DNA of 64,000 bases from assembly GCF_900156655.1 (NCBI RefSeq), contig NZ_FTOG01000011.1:1-64000 (forward strand). The letters are read 5' to 3'. Below, one piece after another: positions 19,916 through 30,205 of the stretch. A program made the position numbers and the translations under genes. A model generated the notes under the pieces. That model had not been told where the DNA came from and did no database searches. It worked only from the letters and a program-made list of their open reading frames with translations. Numbering within the stretch: the first letter of the stretch is position 1; every line of letters begins with the position of its first letter. The DNA comes from Rhodobacter aestuarii (GTDB lineage Bacteria > Pseudomonadota > Alphaproteobacteria > Rhodobacterales > Rhodobacteraceae).

Positions 19916-20776
19916 TTACTCTTCACCCGTCAGCTTCGGATCTTTCAGCACCGCAGGGTCAATCCCTTCGATGTGCTTTTCGACCGTGGCTTTGGCGATC
20001 GTGTCATTCACCCGATCCTCAACAGCCTTTTGACGCAGATCGCCCGCCAAATCCTCGCTCGCTTCTTCCAGCGTCGGCGCGGTGCCAAGGCGGCTTTCGA
20101 GCAGCTTCACCACATGCCAGCCATATTCGGTCTGCACCGGGCCTTTGACATCGCCATCTTTCATGCTGGCAACAGCTTCAGCAAAGGGCTGCACCATTTG
20201 CTCCAGCCCGAACCAGCCCAGATCGCCCCCATTGGCTGCAGCTCCATCTTGGGACTTTTCTTTCGCCACTTCGGCAAAATCGGCCCCGCCCTGGATATCT
20301 GCCAAGATCGCCTCGGCCTCTTCTTTGGTCGGCACGATGATATGCGCGGCATGGAATTCGCGGGTCGGCTCTGCTGCGGCATATTTGGCGTCATAGGCCT
20401 CTTGCAGGGTCTCGGGCGTCACGGCGCGGCGCGCAGTATAATCCAGCAGCATCCCGGCCAAATAAGCGCGGCGATCCACCTCCAAAGTGATCTCATCGCG
20501 ATGGGTCATCATGCCTTCGCCAATCTCGGCGAGCGCGGTTTGCTGGATCAGTTGATCCAAAACGCCATCAAACAAAAGCTCATCGGGGAGCTGTTTATAT
20601 TCGGCGGGCAGCGCATTGCGCACGGCCACCATCATGCCAAGCGTAATATCGGTGCCATTGACCGTCGCCACGACCGTATCGGGGCCCAGATCCTTGGCCT
20701 CCGTTTCGGCGAAACCTGCCCCCGCAAGGCAAGCCAGCACGGCTCCAACGCCCAGAATTTTGGTGATTTTCGGCAT
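19916..20776 (-). CDS. Secreted peptidyl-prolyl cis-trans isomerase (parvulin, PpiC/SurA type)
   Basis: A 286-residue protein with a signal peptide (MPKITKILGVGAVLACLAGAGFAET) and a single parvulin domain. The domain is seen in EFHAAHIIVPTKEEAEAI near residue 125, GGDLGWFGLEQMVQPFAEAV near 165 and TEYGWHVVKL near 200. It would help fold envelope proteins in the periplasm. A longer upstream frame exists, but GGGAGAGG before the ATG at 20776 and the signal peptide fix this start. It is divergent from secA, the export motor. Confidence 0.9.
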   Translation of the reverse strand: MPKITKILGVGAVLACLAGAGFAETEAKDLGPDTVVATVNGTDITLGMMVAVRNALPAEYKQLPDELLFDGVLDQLIQQTALAEIGEGMMTHRDEITLEVDRRAYLAGMLLDYTARRAVTPETLQEAYDAKYAAAEPTREFHAAHIIVPTKEEAEAILADIQGGADFAEVAKEKSQDGAAANGGDLGWFGLEQMVQPFAEAVASMKDGDVKGPVQTEYGWHVVKLLESRLGTAPTLEEASEDLAGDLRQKAVEDRVNDTIAKATVEKHIEGIDPAVLKDPKLTGEE

Positions 20777-20813
20777 GAAAGCCTCTCCCGCAGGGCCGCG
20801 GCACCCCGCGGCG

Positions 20814-20842
20814 TTGACACTCGGACAGCCGCCCCTTACATC
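20814..20842 (+). promoter_or_regulatory. Promoter of secA
   Basis: A consensus TTGACA and TACATC are separated by 17 bases. The predicted start near 20849 leaves a leader of about 110 bases before the secA ATG at 20960. Confidence 0.7.
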
Positions 20843-20959
20843 GCCTAGGGTCCTGTGAAGGCAGATCCGCTCCTTATCCGCAAGAGTTCTACGGGCGGGA
20901 AAGGAGTGCGGCAAGGCCGCATTTCACACGATTTGGTCAGTCGAACCCGCGGAGAGAAA

Positions 20960-23674
20960 ATGCTGGGCCTCGGATATATTGGAAGAAAGCTTTTCGGCAC
21001 GCCGAATGACCGCAAGGTGAAGCGGACCCGCCCCCTCGTGGCACAAATCAATGCGTTGGAGCCAGAGTTCGAAAAACTCAGCGATGAAGGGATCATCGCG
21101 AAAACGCGCGAGCTGCAAAAGCGTGCGCAATCGGGCGAAGATCTTGATGCGCTGTTGCCCGAAGCCTTTGCCAACTGCCGCGAAGCTGCGCGCCGCGCGC
21201 TTGGTCTTCGCGCCTTTGATGTGCAGCTTGTGGGCGGTATCTTCCTGCACCAAGGCAATATTTCAGAAATGAAGACGGGTGAGGGCAAAACCCTTGTCGC
21301 CACTTTCCCTGCCTATCTCAATGCGCTGGCGGGCAAGGGCGTGCATGTCGTCACCGTCAACGACTATCTGGCCAAACGCGACGCGGAATGGATGGGCAAA
21401 GTCTATGCCCAGCTTGGCCTGACCACGGGCGTTGTTTACCCGTTCCAAGGCGATGCCGAAAAGCGCGCCGCCTATGCCGCCGATATCACCTATGCGACCA
21501 ACAATGAGTTGGGCTTTGATTATCTGCGCGACAACATGAAAGCTTCGGTCGCGGAAATGTATCAGCGCGACCATTTCTATGCGATCGTCGACGAGGTGGA
21601 CAGCATCTTGATCGACGAGGCGCGCACGCCGCTGATCATTTCGGGCCCGTCGCAAGACCGCTCCGAACTTTATATGACGCTCGATGCCTATATCCCGCTT
21701 TTGGAGCCCGAGCATTACACGCTGGACGAAAAATTCCGCCGCGTGACCTATACCGAGGAAGGCAACGAATTCCTTGAGGTCAAGCTTCAGGAAAGTGGGC
21801 TGCTGCCCGAGGGGCAATCGCTTTATGACCCCGAAAGCACCACCATCGTGCACCATGTCACACAGGCGCTCGCGGCCCATAAGCTGTTCCACAAAGATCA
21901 AAACTACGTCGTCGCCAATGACGAGGTGATCTTGATCGACGAATTCACCGGCCGGATGATGAAAGGCCGCCGTCTGTCGGACGGTCTGCATCAGGCGATT
22001 GAGGCGAAGGAACGTGTGACGATCCAGCCCGAAAACGTCACGCTGGCTTCGGTGACCTTCCAAAACTACTTCCGTCTTTACAACAAGCTGGGCGGCATGA
22101 CCGGCACCGCCGTGACCGAGGCGGAAGAGTTTGGCGATATCTACGGGCTTGGCGTGGTCGAAGTGCCGACCAACCGCCCCGTCGCGCGTGTGGACGAACA
22201 TGACCGCGTCTATCGCACCGCCAAAGAAAAATACGCCGCGGTGATCGAAGCGATCAAATTCGCGCAAACCAAAGGCCAGCCGACGCTTGTGGGCACCACC
22301 TCGATTGAAAAATCCGAGATGCTGTCGGAGATGCTGAAAGCCGAGGGCATCGCGCATAACGTGCTCAACGCGCGCCAGCACGAGAAAGAGGCGATGATCG
22401 TAGCCGAGGCCGGGCGTCTTGGTGCGGTGACGATCGCCACCAACATGGCCGGTCGCGGCACCGACATTCAGCTTGGCGGCAACGTCGAGATGCAGGTTCT
22501 GGCAGAACTCGCCGCGAACCCCGAAGCCAACCCCGACGAGGTCCGCGCCCGGCTTGAAGCCGAACATGCGACCGAGAAAGAAAAGGTGATCGAGGCCGGC
22601 GGTCTGTTCGTTCTGGCCACCGAGCGTCACGAAAGTCGCCGCATCGACAACCAGTTGCGCGGTCGTTCGGGCCGTCAAGGCGACCCGGGGCGTTCGCTCT
22701 TCTTCCTCAGCCTCGAAGATGACCTGATGCGCATCTTCGGCTCGGACCGTCTTGAAGGGGTTCTGTCGAAGCTCGGCATGAAAGAAGGCGAAGCGATCAT
22801 CCACCCTTGGGTGAACAAATCGCTGGAGCGTGCGCAAGCCAAGGTCGAAGGCCGCAACTTCGACATGCGCAAACAGCTTCTGAAGTTCGACGATGTGATG
22901 AATGATCAGCGTAAGGCGATCTTCAGCCAGCGCCGCGAGATCATGGAAACCGATGAGATCGGTGAAATCGCGCGCGACATGCGCCTGCAAGTGATCGACG
23001 ATGTGATCGACGATTTCGCTCCGCCGAAATCTTATGCCGACCAATGGGATGTTGAAGGGATGCGCGACGCCTTCCTTGAACAACTGAACATGGAACTTCC
23101 GATTGCCAAATGGGCCGAGGAAGAAGGCGTGGATCAGGAAGTGCTCGCCGAACGCGTGACCGAAGCGGTTGACGCTTATATGGAAGAAAAGGCGCAGGCT
23201 TTCGGTGGCGACACGATGCGGCTGATCGAAAAGCAGGTTTTGCTGCAAACGATCGATGCGAAATGGCGCGAACACCTTGTGACGCTGGAACACCTCCGCT
23301 CGGTGGTAGGCTTCAGGGGCTATGCGCAGCGCGATCCGCTGTCGGAATATAAGACCGAGGCGTTCCAACTCTTTGAAACCATGCTGGACAGCCTGCGGTT
23401 TGAGGTCACCAAACGTCTTGGGCAAATCCGCCCGATGACCGAGGAAGAACAGGCTGCAGCGCTCGCACAACAAGGCGTAACTGCAGCTGAGGCCCCGGCC
23501 GATGCAGCCCCTTCGGAAGAAGCCGCCGCAGCAGCAGAGGCCGCGCCGGTTGCCACCGCAGCCGCGGGGTTCGACGAAACAAACCCCGCAACTTGGGGCG
23601 ACCCGGCGCGCAATGACCCCTGCCCCTGCGGCTCGGGCGAAAAGTTCAAGCATTGCCACGGCCGTTTGGCCTAA
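20960..23674 (+). CDS. secA: Preprotein translocase ATPase SecA
   Basis: Motor ATPase that drives unfolded preproteins through SecYEG. It has 904 residues. Walker A is MKTGEGKT at residues 104-111, [17 protein letters not shown] is the DEAD-like motif and [14 protein letters not shown] is a late helicase motif. A Pro/Ala-rich linker leads to the C-terminal zinc-binding SEC-C motif [13 protein letters not shown]. The ATG at 20960 has GGAGAG at 20951; an upstream in-frame start would add 35 atypical residues. Confidence 0.98.
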   Translation: MLGLGYIGRKLFGTPNDRKVKRTRPLVAQINALEPEFEKLSDEGIIAKTRELQKRAQSGEDLDALLPEAFANCREAARRALGLRAFDVQLVGGIFLHQGNISEMKTGEGKTLVATFPAYLNALAGKGVHVVTVNDYLAKRDAEWMGKVYAQLGLTTGVVYPFQGDAEKRAAYAADITYATNNELGFDYLRDNMKASVAEMYQRDHFYAIVDEVDSILIDEARTPLIISGPSQDRSELYMTLDAYIPLLEPEHYTLDEKFRRVTYTEEGNEFLEVKLQESGLLPEGQSLYDPESTTIVHHVTQALAAHKLFHKDQNYVVANDEVILIDEFTGRMMKGRRLSDGLHQAIEAKERVTIQPENVTLASVTFQNYFRLYNKLGGMTGTAVTEAEEFGDIYGLGVVEVPTNRPVARVDEHDRVYRTAKEKYAAVIEAIKFAQTKGQPTLVGTTSIEKSEMLSEMLKAEGIAHNVLNARQHEKEAMIVAEAGRLGAVTIATNMAGRGTDIQLGGNVEMQVLAELAANPEANPDEVRARLEAEHATEKEKVIEAGGLFVLATERHESRRIDNQLRGRSGRQGDPGRSLFFLSLEDDLMRIFGSDRLEGVLSKLGMKEGEAIIHPWVNKSLERAQAKVEGRNFDMRKQLLKFDDVMNDQRKAIFSQRREIMETDEIGEIARDMRLQVIDDVIDDFAPPKSYADQWDVEGMRDAFLEQLNMELPIAKWAEEEGVDQEVLAERVTEAVDAYMEEKAQAFGGDTMRLIEKQVLLQTIDAKWREHLVTLEHLRSVVGFRGYAQRDPLSEYKTEAFQLFETMLDSLRFEVTKRLGQIRPMTEEEQAAALAQQGVTAAEAPADAAPSEEAAAAAEAAPVATAAAGFDETNPATWGDPARNDPCPCGSGEKFKHCHGRLA

Positions 23675-24257
23675 GCTGAAGGCTGTTCAAGAAGACGGTC
23701 AAGTTCGTCCCAAATCGGGGTAAGTTTGTCCCAAGGTCTGTATATAGGGGCGCCGAAAGGTGCCCCTACTTCATTTAGGTGTCTGCTTTCGAAAAATTTA
23801 TTTCATGCGGCATGGTGCAAGGCGTGCTCCAATCAGATGCAGGTAGAGCGAAACACTGGTACGCGAGGCGGACCAGCCGTCGACCGATCTCTGATGGCGC
23901 GCCAGAAAGTGCCATCCACTCAAGCCGGCCGATCATACGCGCTACGCACATCTCTAGGACGGGAAGCATCGGCCTCGGAGCTTCCATCCCGCCCGGCAAA
24001 TACCAAGTAATCGACACTCAGGGCGGCAAAGCCGCGGCTCGATGACGCCGCAGCGATATGTATGCTCAGCCCATTGCCGTCGGGTCGTACGATGCGCGGC
24101 ATTTCGCAAAAGAAAAACCTCCGATTTTCTATGTTTGCAAAGAGCTTTTCTTGTCAGGACACCGGCCGGGTTACCGAATGCTTTAAGGCATTTACGCGCA
24201 CCCAATGCTCGCTCTGCCGGTCGCCCCCCAAAAAAATGCCAGACCTCCTCGAGACCT
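23675..24257. other. 583-base region without a recognisable gene
   Basis: Between secA and the large helicase gene there are short open frames on both strands (for example 23779-24045 plus and 23920-24102 minus), but none has a convincing start site or a family I recognise. It begins with two related 12-mers (AAGTTCGTCCCA at 23701, AAGTTTGTCCCA at 23722) and a hairpin at 23747-23766. The base composition is more mixed than in the flanking genes. It may be remnant DNA at the edge of an acquired segment. Confidence 0.5.
23747..23766 (+). terminator. Possible terminator downstream of secA
   Basis: GGGGCGCC and GGTGCCCC form an eight-base stem (one G-T pair) around a GAAA tetraloop, 73 bases past the secA stop. 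The trailing sequence TACTTCATTT is only moderately T-rich. Confidence 0.5.
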
Positions 24258-27200
24258 TCAAAACTTCCGCTCTGCCGCGATCTTGCGAAACACGAATTCC
24301 GGCAGGATGGTCTCCCATTCTTCGCGCTTAATATAGGTCCTATATTGCTCTTCGTTGTCCGACTTGCGCCAGCGCACCACCGCGCCGACCTTGCCAGAAA
24401 CCAGCGAGGTGCCCGCGGGCGGGGCCCAATTTCCAGCCATGCGGCCAAGCACGCGTTCCTTCGCGTCCAAAATCAACCATTTCCCCTCGCGGTGGGTCAG
24501 TTTCAGCGGATCATCCACCTCGGCTCCCGCAATCGCGGCCAAGGTCGGACTCGTCCCGGGCAGCCGCCCAGCATAGGAAAGATCGACCGAGCCCATATCG
24601 GGAAGCTGATACTGGTCGGGCTCGGGCAGATCGCGGCGCGCTGGCACCTCGATCTTGCGCAGCATCTCGCACGCGCTGTCGGCCTCGACGAATGCATGCG
24701 CGCCCTGCGTCACCACCGCCAGACTGCGCCGCGCGCGGGTCATGGCGACGTAGAAAAGCCTGCGCGGGGCCTCGCCGTCCTCGCCCTTGGACAGGTGCTG
24801 CCAGCCGCCGTTCAGGATCACCACATGGTCAAACTCAAGCCCCTTCGCGCGATGCGCGGTCAAGAGCAAAAGCCCCCGTTGCGCGCTGCGAATATCTTGC
24901 GCCCATTCGGCCAGCCATTCGATGGCATCAGGCACCGGGATCATCTTGTTACCCAACTCCCGCGCCAGATCGGCGATGCCCTCGGCGATCAAATCGACCC
25001 AGCGGCCGGGGCGCTCCTTGTTCAAGACATCGAGCATGTCCTGGATGCTCAGCATCATCGCCGGGCGTTGCCGCAACCCTGCCACAAGGCGCTGCATCTC
25101 GCGCAGCCGCCAGATGCTGGGCAGTTTCTCGTTCGCCATCTCGACGGGCAGGCCCAGCTTCTCGGCATAGGCGCGCACCGGGCCAAGCCGGCGCCAATCG
25201 CGCGAGATGATCGCGCAGCGCGCCCAACTGAAACCCGGATCAAGCCGCGCGATCCGCACCAGCTCGTCCACCGCCGCCACGGCCTGCGCCGTGTCGTCGC
25301 CCGCCACATCGAGAAACTGCACCCGTCCCTGAGCGACCGGGTCGTACCCCGCCATCACGCCGCCGCCCGGATCAAGGCTGCGCATCTTGTCCACTGTGAT
25401 CGGATGGCCCGCCTTCATCCGGCCGCGCGCGGTAGCAATGACCTGATTGGCGGCATCGACGATATGCCGGGTCGAGCGGTAATTCTCGGTCAGGAATTTG
25501 GGCTTGGCGCGGTAGTCCTCCTCGAATTGTCGGATGAAGGAAATCGAGGCCCCGGTGAAGGCGTAGATGTTCTGGTCGTCGTCGCCCACCGCGAACAGGC
25601 TCAGACGCTGATCGGGGTCGTCAAGCGAGCGCCCGGCCACGGCGGCAATCAGCGCATATTCGCCGGGGCCTATGTCCTGATATTCATCGACCAAAATCCA
25701 GCGATAACCTTGAATGAGCGCCTCGCGCTGCGCCTCGGCCTCGGACCGGCTCAGCCCCTCGCCGTTGATCTGGCGCACGGCCTCGTAAAGCACCGCGTCG
25801 AAATCGCGGGTCTCGGCGGCCGTGCCGGCAAAACTCGCCCCCACCAGCCGCATCGCCAGCGCGTGACAGGTTGAAACGGTGACGCGGGCGGCATCCTCGC
25901 CCACCAGATGGCGCAGACGGGCGCGGATTTCGGCGGCGGCATGGCGGTTATAACTCAGCACCAGAATGCCACGCGGATCTTCGCGCCGCACCCGCAGAAG
26001 ATAGGCGATGCGATGCACCAGCACCCGCGTTTTGCCCGAGCCGGGACCGGCCAGCACCAGCACGTTGGTCGCTTCGCGGTCGTCGGCGACGATCTCTTGC
26101 TGCACCGGATTGCCAAGGTCTTCCACAATCTGCTTCCACGCCTTGCCGGTGGTCTGGCGCTTCAACTCGACACTCCGCCCGGGCATCCAGCGTTGCAAGA
26201 ACCGGTCCTGCTCGAGGGCGAAATACTCCTCCGACAGCCGCACCGCCTCGTCGATCTGCGCCAGCCCCTTTTCGGCATAAGCCGCCATCACATGGGTTTG
26301 CAGCGTCTGTTCGCGGTAATGTTCTTCAAGCGGTAGGAAGTCCTTCTTTGTGAAGCCCGCCCGCCCGGGGTTGAGATAGATTGTCATCGCCGAGCGGAAA
26401 ACGGTCAGCCCCTTGCCCAGCGTCAGCACCTGCTGCTCGTGCAGCCACAAAAGGGCGCGCTCCATCAGCTTTGTCATTTCCTTGACGCCAGAGTCTTTCA
26501 ACAAGGCATCCCCGTTCAGCGCCGCAAGCATCAACCCGATCGTCGTATCGACCTGAATATCCTTGCCGCGCGTGCCGGGGGGCACCTTGGAAATAAAAAA
26601 CTCAAGCAGCTTTTCTGCCGCCATCCAGCGCAGCGCAGCGGTCTGTTCCACCACGCGCCACGAGCGTTGCAACGTCACCTCCAGCGTCTTGGCGGAAAGC
26701 TTGCGCAGCCGGATATTGCCCATGCCGCCGTCGCTGTCGCGCCCGTCCCGCGCGATGCTGCGCAAGAGCCGGTCGATGGCGTGCGGGCTGGCATCTTCAT
26801 GGCCATCGCCGCGCAGGATCTGGCTTGCCGCCGCCAGATCAAGGGGGGCACCATCGCCCACCTCGGCTTCGGGCGCCATCTCTCGCATCCGCGCGATCAG
26901 CGCCTTTTCCAGCCGCATCGCGCGAGCCAGACGGGGAACAGAGGCGTTTTCAAACCCCACATGCACCGAAACGGTGATCGCAATGTCATTGCGCGCGATG
27001 CCAAGGGTTTCCAGATCAGCCATCGCCTTGGCCAGCGCGCGGTGCGTCAACCCACTGACCCCGGTCAATTCGTCGGTGGTTATGCCCTGATCGGGGGGCG
27101 TGTTCATCACATGGCGCACGATCGACAAAAGCTGGCGGCGCCGGGCCTCGGTAATCTCGGCGCCCTTCAGCCGCGCTTCGGCCTCACTCAGCGTGCGCAC

Positions 27201-29408
27201 CAGAAGCGAGGAGGGATAGACCTGCACCCGGTTTTCCTCGCGCGCCAGAAGGGCGGCTTCTTCCAGCCAGGAGACGGCGGTTTTCACCCTTGTGTCGTCG
27301 GTGGCGCTGTCGCGGGTGAAATCGTGGTCCTTTTCTTCGCGCACGATCTCGCCCGCCGTCGCCACCACCGTGCCGCTGTTGCGGGAATGCTCGTCGATCC
27401 GGCGCAGGGCCTTGAGGATCGCGCCGATCTCGTGTTGCGCAAGGCGCGAACGGGCGGTGAGGGTGAACTGCCGCTCGACATCGTCGGAATGATAAAGCAG
27501 CACGCAATTCGCGGGCGCCCGGTCACGCCCGGCCCGCCCCGCCTCTTGCAGGTAGTTTTCAAGCGAGCCGGGAATATCGGCATGAACCACCAACCGGATA
27601 TCGGGCTTATCGATCCCCATCCCGAAAGCATTGGTGGCGGCGATCACCCGCAGATCGCCGATGCGAAAGCGTTCCTGTACCGTCTGTTTGTCGTCGGGCG
27701 TCAGGCCGGCGTGGAAATGCTCGGCCGCAAGCCCCTGCAGTTTCAGGAACGCCGCCACCCGCTCGGTCTCGGCGCGCGTCGCGCAATAGACCACGGCGCC
27801 GGAGGTCTCGCCCTTGGGCAGATGCTCGGTGATCACGCTCAGAATGTCGCCCAGCTTCGCGCCCTTGCTGGTCGGGCATACGGCGAAAGTCAGGTTAGTG
27901 CGCGTCGCCCCGCCGTCGAACAGCGCCAGATCGACGCCCAGACGGTCGCGGAAATGCGCGGTAATGTCACGCACCACCTCGGGCTTTGCCGTCGCGGTCA
28001 GGCACAGCACCGGCGCGGGCGGGGCGTCGCCGGTGAACTCGCGGATGAAGCGGCCGATGTAGCGATAATCGGGGCGGAAATCATGGCCCCATTTCGACAC
28101 GCAATGCGCCTCGTCCAGCACCCATAGCCCGACCTCGCGTTGCCTCAGCACCGAGCGGACCGAGACCGAGCGCAATTGTTCGGGCGAAATCAGCAAGATC
28201 GCCGCCTGGCCCAGCCGCACTCGGTCAAGCGCATCCTGCCGTTCGGGCATCGAGAGCATGCCGTTGACGGTGACCGCGGCGGAAATTCCCGCCCGCTCCA
28301 TCCCCTGCACCTGATCGGCCATCAGCGCCACAAGGGGCGAGATCACCACGGTGAGCGCCCCGGTCTTGTCGTAAAGGCTGAGCGCGGGCACCTGATAGCA
28401 GACCGATTTGCCGGTGCCGGTGGGCAGGATGCCCAGCACATGCGCATGGCCCATGGTTTCGGCCACGATGGCCTCTTGCAAGGGCCGCCCCGCGCTGTAG
28501 GCGGGCTCGGGGCGAAAGCCCGGAAAGCCGAACCATTTCTTCAGCGCTCCCACCGGGTTGTTGCGCTCGGCGCACCAGAGGCAAGTGGGATCGCCGCAGG
28601 CCGTGTCGCGCAACTCGCGCACGATAAGCGCCGCTTGCGGAAAGGCGGCACGCACCCAGGGCGGCATGACGGAATCTCCGCCAGCAACGGAAATCCACGC
28701 CAGCGCATAGGCCATCGGCCAGCCCGTTTGCGGGTCCGAAAGCGTGTCGAGCAGCGGCCCGATCCGCGCGCCGCAGGCCTTGGCCTCAAGAAGCGAACGG
28801 ATCGCCGTCAGCGCGACCGCCCGGTCGGGGATGGGGGCCTTGCGAACCTCGGTAAAAACGGCGTCAAACCCTTCGGAGCGATCGGTCCGCGTGGTCAGAT
28901 AATGATAGGCGATCAGGGTTTCGGGCGCGGCTGCATCGAGGTCTTTCAGCGCAGTGATCTGGTTTGCCAGCACCTCGAACACCAGCCGCGCATCGCGTTC
29001 CGGGTCGTTCACATGCCCCGCCTGCAAGCGCCCGTCGTGATAGTGCTTCACCAGATGATGATATGGGTTGCGCGGAAAGGCCAAGGGGTTGAGCCAAAGC
29101 GTGTCGATCGGCGCGGCCATCTTTTCAATCAACCGGGGCCGCGCCGCCAGAAGATGCTCGATATCGTGGCGCAGGATATTGTGGCCGAGGATGTGCTGCG
29201 TTTTCCCGAGCGCCTTTTCCAGCGCATCAAGTCCGCGGCCGATCTCTCCTTTCGGCGCAACGACGGCGGGCCCGTCGCCAAACCGCACCGCCGCCATGTC
29301 GAAAATCCGGGCCGTTTTCGGATCGACCTCGAGATCCACCGAAAGACACCGCTCCAGAAGAGGTGTCTTGTCCTCCCCCCGCCGCCGTATAAAATTCAGT
29401 AATGCCAT
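24258..29408 (-). CDS. Triple fusion: DnaQ-like exonuclease, RecQ helicase and UvrD helicase
   Basis: A 1716-residue protein; residue numbers below are within one of the true count. Residues 20-150 resemble a DEDD 3'-5' exonuclease (VDLEVD at 25-30, LGHNILRHD at 75-83, H133 and D140). Residues 270-280 hold three cysteines (CGDPTCLWC), possibly metal-binding. Residues 310-640 are a RecQ SF2 helicase: PTGTGKS near 330, DEAHC at 433-437, QEAGRAGRD near 622-630. After a winged-helix-like middle, residues 1110-1580 are a UvrD SF1 helicase: AGPGSGKTRVLVHR near 1121-1134, VDEYQDIGP near 1241-1249, GDDDQNIYAFTG and LFYVAMTRARRSL. ATG 29408 is chosen over TTG 29411. It is divergent from a methyltransferase gene. 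A DNA repair or defence role is inferred. Confidence 0.88.
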   Translation of the reverse strand: MALLNFIRRRGEDKTPLLERCLSVDLEVDPKTARIFDMAAVRFGDGPAVVAPKGEIGRGLDALEKALGKTQHILGHNILRHDIEHLLAARPRLIEKMAAPIDTLWLNPLAFPRNPYHHLVKHYHDGRLQAGHVNDPERDARLVFEVLANQITALKDLDAAAPETLIAYHYLTTRTDRSEGFDAVFTEVRKAPIPDRAVALTAIRSLLEAKACGARIGPLLDTLSDPQTGWPMAYALAWISVAGGDSVMPPWVRAAFPQAALIVRELRDTACGDPTCLWCAERNNPVGALKKWFGFPGFRPEPAYSAGRPLQEAIVAETMGHAHVLGILPTGTGKSVCYQVPALSLYDKTGALTVVISPLVALMADQVQGMERAGISAAVTVNGMLSMPERQDALDRVRLGQAAILLISPEQLRSVSVRSVLRQREVGLWVLDEAHCVSKWGHDFRPDYRYIGRFIREFTGDAPPAPVLCLTATAKPEVVRDITAHFRDRLGVDLALFDGGATRTNLTFAVCPTSKGAKLGDILSVITEHLPKGETSGAVVYCATRAETERVAAFLKLQGLAAEHFHAGLTPDDKQTVQERFRIGDLRVIAATNAFGMGIDKPDIRLVVHADIPGSLENYLQEAGRAGRDRAPANCVLLYHSDDVERQFTLTARSRLAQHEIGAILKALRRIDEHSRNSGTVVATAGEIVREEKDHDFTRDSATDDTRVKTAVSWLEEAALLAREENRVQVYPSSLLVRTLSEAEARLKGAEITEARRRQLLSIVRHVMNTPPDQGITTDELTGVSGLTHRALAKAMADLETLGIARNDIAITVSVHVGFENASVPRLARAMRLEKALIARMREMAPEAEVGDGAPLDLAAASQILRGDGHEDASPHAIDRLLRSIARDGRDSDGGMGNIRLRKLSAKTLEVTLQRSWRVVEQTAALRWMAAEKLLEFFISKVPPGTRGKDIQVDTTIGLMLAALNGDALLKDSGVKEMTKLMERALLWLHEQQVLTLGKGLTVFRSAMTIYLNPGRAGFTKKDFLPLEEHYREQTLQTHVMAAYAEKGLAQIDEAVRLSEEYFALEQDRFLQRWMPGRSVELKRQTTGKAWKQIVEDLGNPVQQEIVADDREATNVLVLAGPGSGKTRVLVHRIAYLLRVRREDPRGILVLSYNRHAAAEIRARLRHLVGEDAARVTVSTCHALAMRLVGASFAGTAAETRDFDAVLYEAVRQINGEGLSRSEAEAQREALIQGYRWILVDEYQDIGPGEYALIAAVAGRSLDDPDQRLSLFAVGDDDQNIYAFTGASISFIRQFEEDYRAKPKFLTENYRSTRHIVDAANQVIATARGRMKAGHPITVDKMRSLDPGGGVMAGYDPVAQGRVQFLDVAGDDTAQAVAAVDELVRIARLDPGFSWARCAIISRDWRRLGPVRAYAEKLGLPVEMANEKLPSIWRLREMQRLVAGLRQRPAMMLSIQDMLDVLNKERPGRWVDLIAEGIADLARELGNKMIPVPDAIEWLAEWAQDIRSAQRGLLLLTAHRAKGLEFDHVVILNGGWQHLSKGEDGEAPRRLFYVAMTRARRSLAVVTQGAHAFVEADSACEMLRKIEVPARRDLPEPDQYQLPDMGSVDLSYAGRLPGTSPTLAAIAGAEVDDPLKLTHREGKWLILDAKERVLGRMAGNWAPPAGTSLVSGKVGAVVRWRKSDNEEQYRTYIKREEWETILPEFVFRKIAAERKF

Positions 29409-29641
29409 CAAGCCCGTGCAGCAGAAAAGTGTTGCGCGAGACTAAAGCGCCGAAACTGGCCCCGCAATACGCGCCGACAGGGTTTTGCCGCTGCCCGGTG
29501 CCGCAGGGCGAAGCTTGGGTCTCGACGGATGGCGCCAAACCTAGAACAACTTGGGGGATTTCATCATCCGCGCGGCCCGATGCCCCCGTCCTTGGCGGGT
29601 GGCTCGGGAACAGCTTGGGCGCAGGTCTTGCGGAGTTTCGG

Positions 29642-30205
29642 ATGTCCAAAGCCGATTATTACGAAACCCATGCGGCGGAATTTGTCGCGGCGACGGTGGC
29701 GGCGGACATGTCGGCACTGCGCCACCGCTTCCTTTCGGCCCTTCCGCCTTCCCAAACCGGCTCTGTCCGCATTCTCGACGCTGGGTCAGGCTCCGGGCGC
29801 GATGCCCGCGCCTTCCGCGAAGCCGGTTTTGCCGTCTCGGCCTTTGATGCCTCTGCCGCGATGGTCACCGCGACGCGGGCATATGCGGGGGTGCCGACCC
29901 GGCGGATGCGGTTCGAGGATTTCGACTGGGAGCATCGTTTCGAGGGCATCTGGGCCTGCGCATCGCTTCTGCATGTGGCGCGGCAAGACCTCCTGCCGGC
30001 AATCGCCCGTTTGGCTCGGCACCTCGTGCCCGGGGGCGTGCTCTATCTCTCGTTCAAGAGCGGCACGCAAACGCGGATCAAGGACGGGCGGCGCTTCACC
30101 GACATCACAAGCGACGATCTTGGGCCACCCGATATCTGGGAAACGCGCGATTGCCGCCCGGACAGCGGGGCAGAGATTTGGGTGAATGCCTTGGTGAAAT
30201 GCTGA
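29642..30205 (+). CDS. Class I SAM-dependent methyltransferase, intact, substrate unknown
   Basis: A 187-residue Rossmann-fold methyltransferase. It begins MSKADYYETHAAEFVAATV and has the SAM-binding loop ILDAGSGSGRDARAFREAG near residue 45. A second acidic segment, FEDFDWEHRFEGIWACASLLHV near residue 95, and PGGVLYLSFKSG near 135 follow. GGAG precedes the ATG at 29642. The stop codon overlaps the start of the downstream HIT-like fragment (TGATG), so it was once translationally coupled to the broken nuclease-helicase gene. The substrate could be small-molecule or nucleic acid; no DNA-methylase catalytic motif is apparent. Confidence 0.8.
   Translation: MSKADYYETHAAEFVAATVAADMSALRHRFLSALPPSQTGSVRILDAGSGSGRDARAFREAGFAVSAFDASAAMVTATRAYAGVPTRRMRFEDFDWEHRFEGIWACASLLHVARQDLLPAIARLARHLVPGGVLYLSFKSGTQTRIKDGRRFTDITSDDLGPPDIWETRDCRPDSGAEIWVNALVKC

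Noticed and set aside
21263-23659. Minus-strand frame of about 800 codons opposite secA
   Set aside because: Shadow of secA; the real gene is unambiguous by length and motifs.
23779-24045. Possible 88-codon gene in the spacer after secA
   Set aside because: No ribosome binding site, no recognisable family and atypical composition; treated as non-coding.
26439-28127. Plus-strand frame opposite the RecQ-UvrD fusion gene
   Set aside because: Low-complexity shadow translation; both helicase domains read cleanly on the minus strand.
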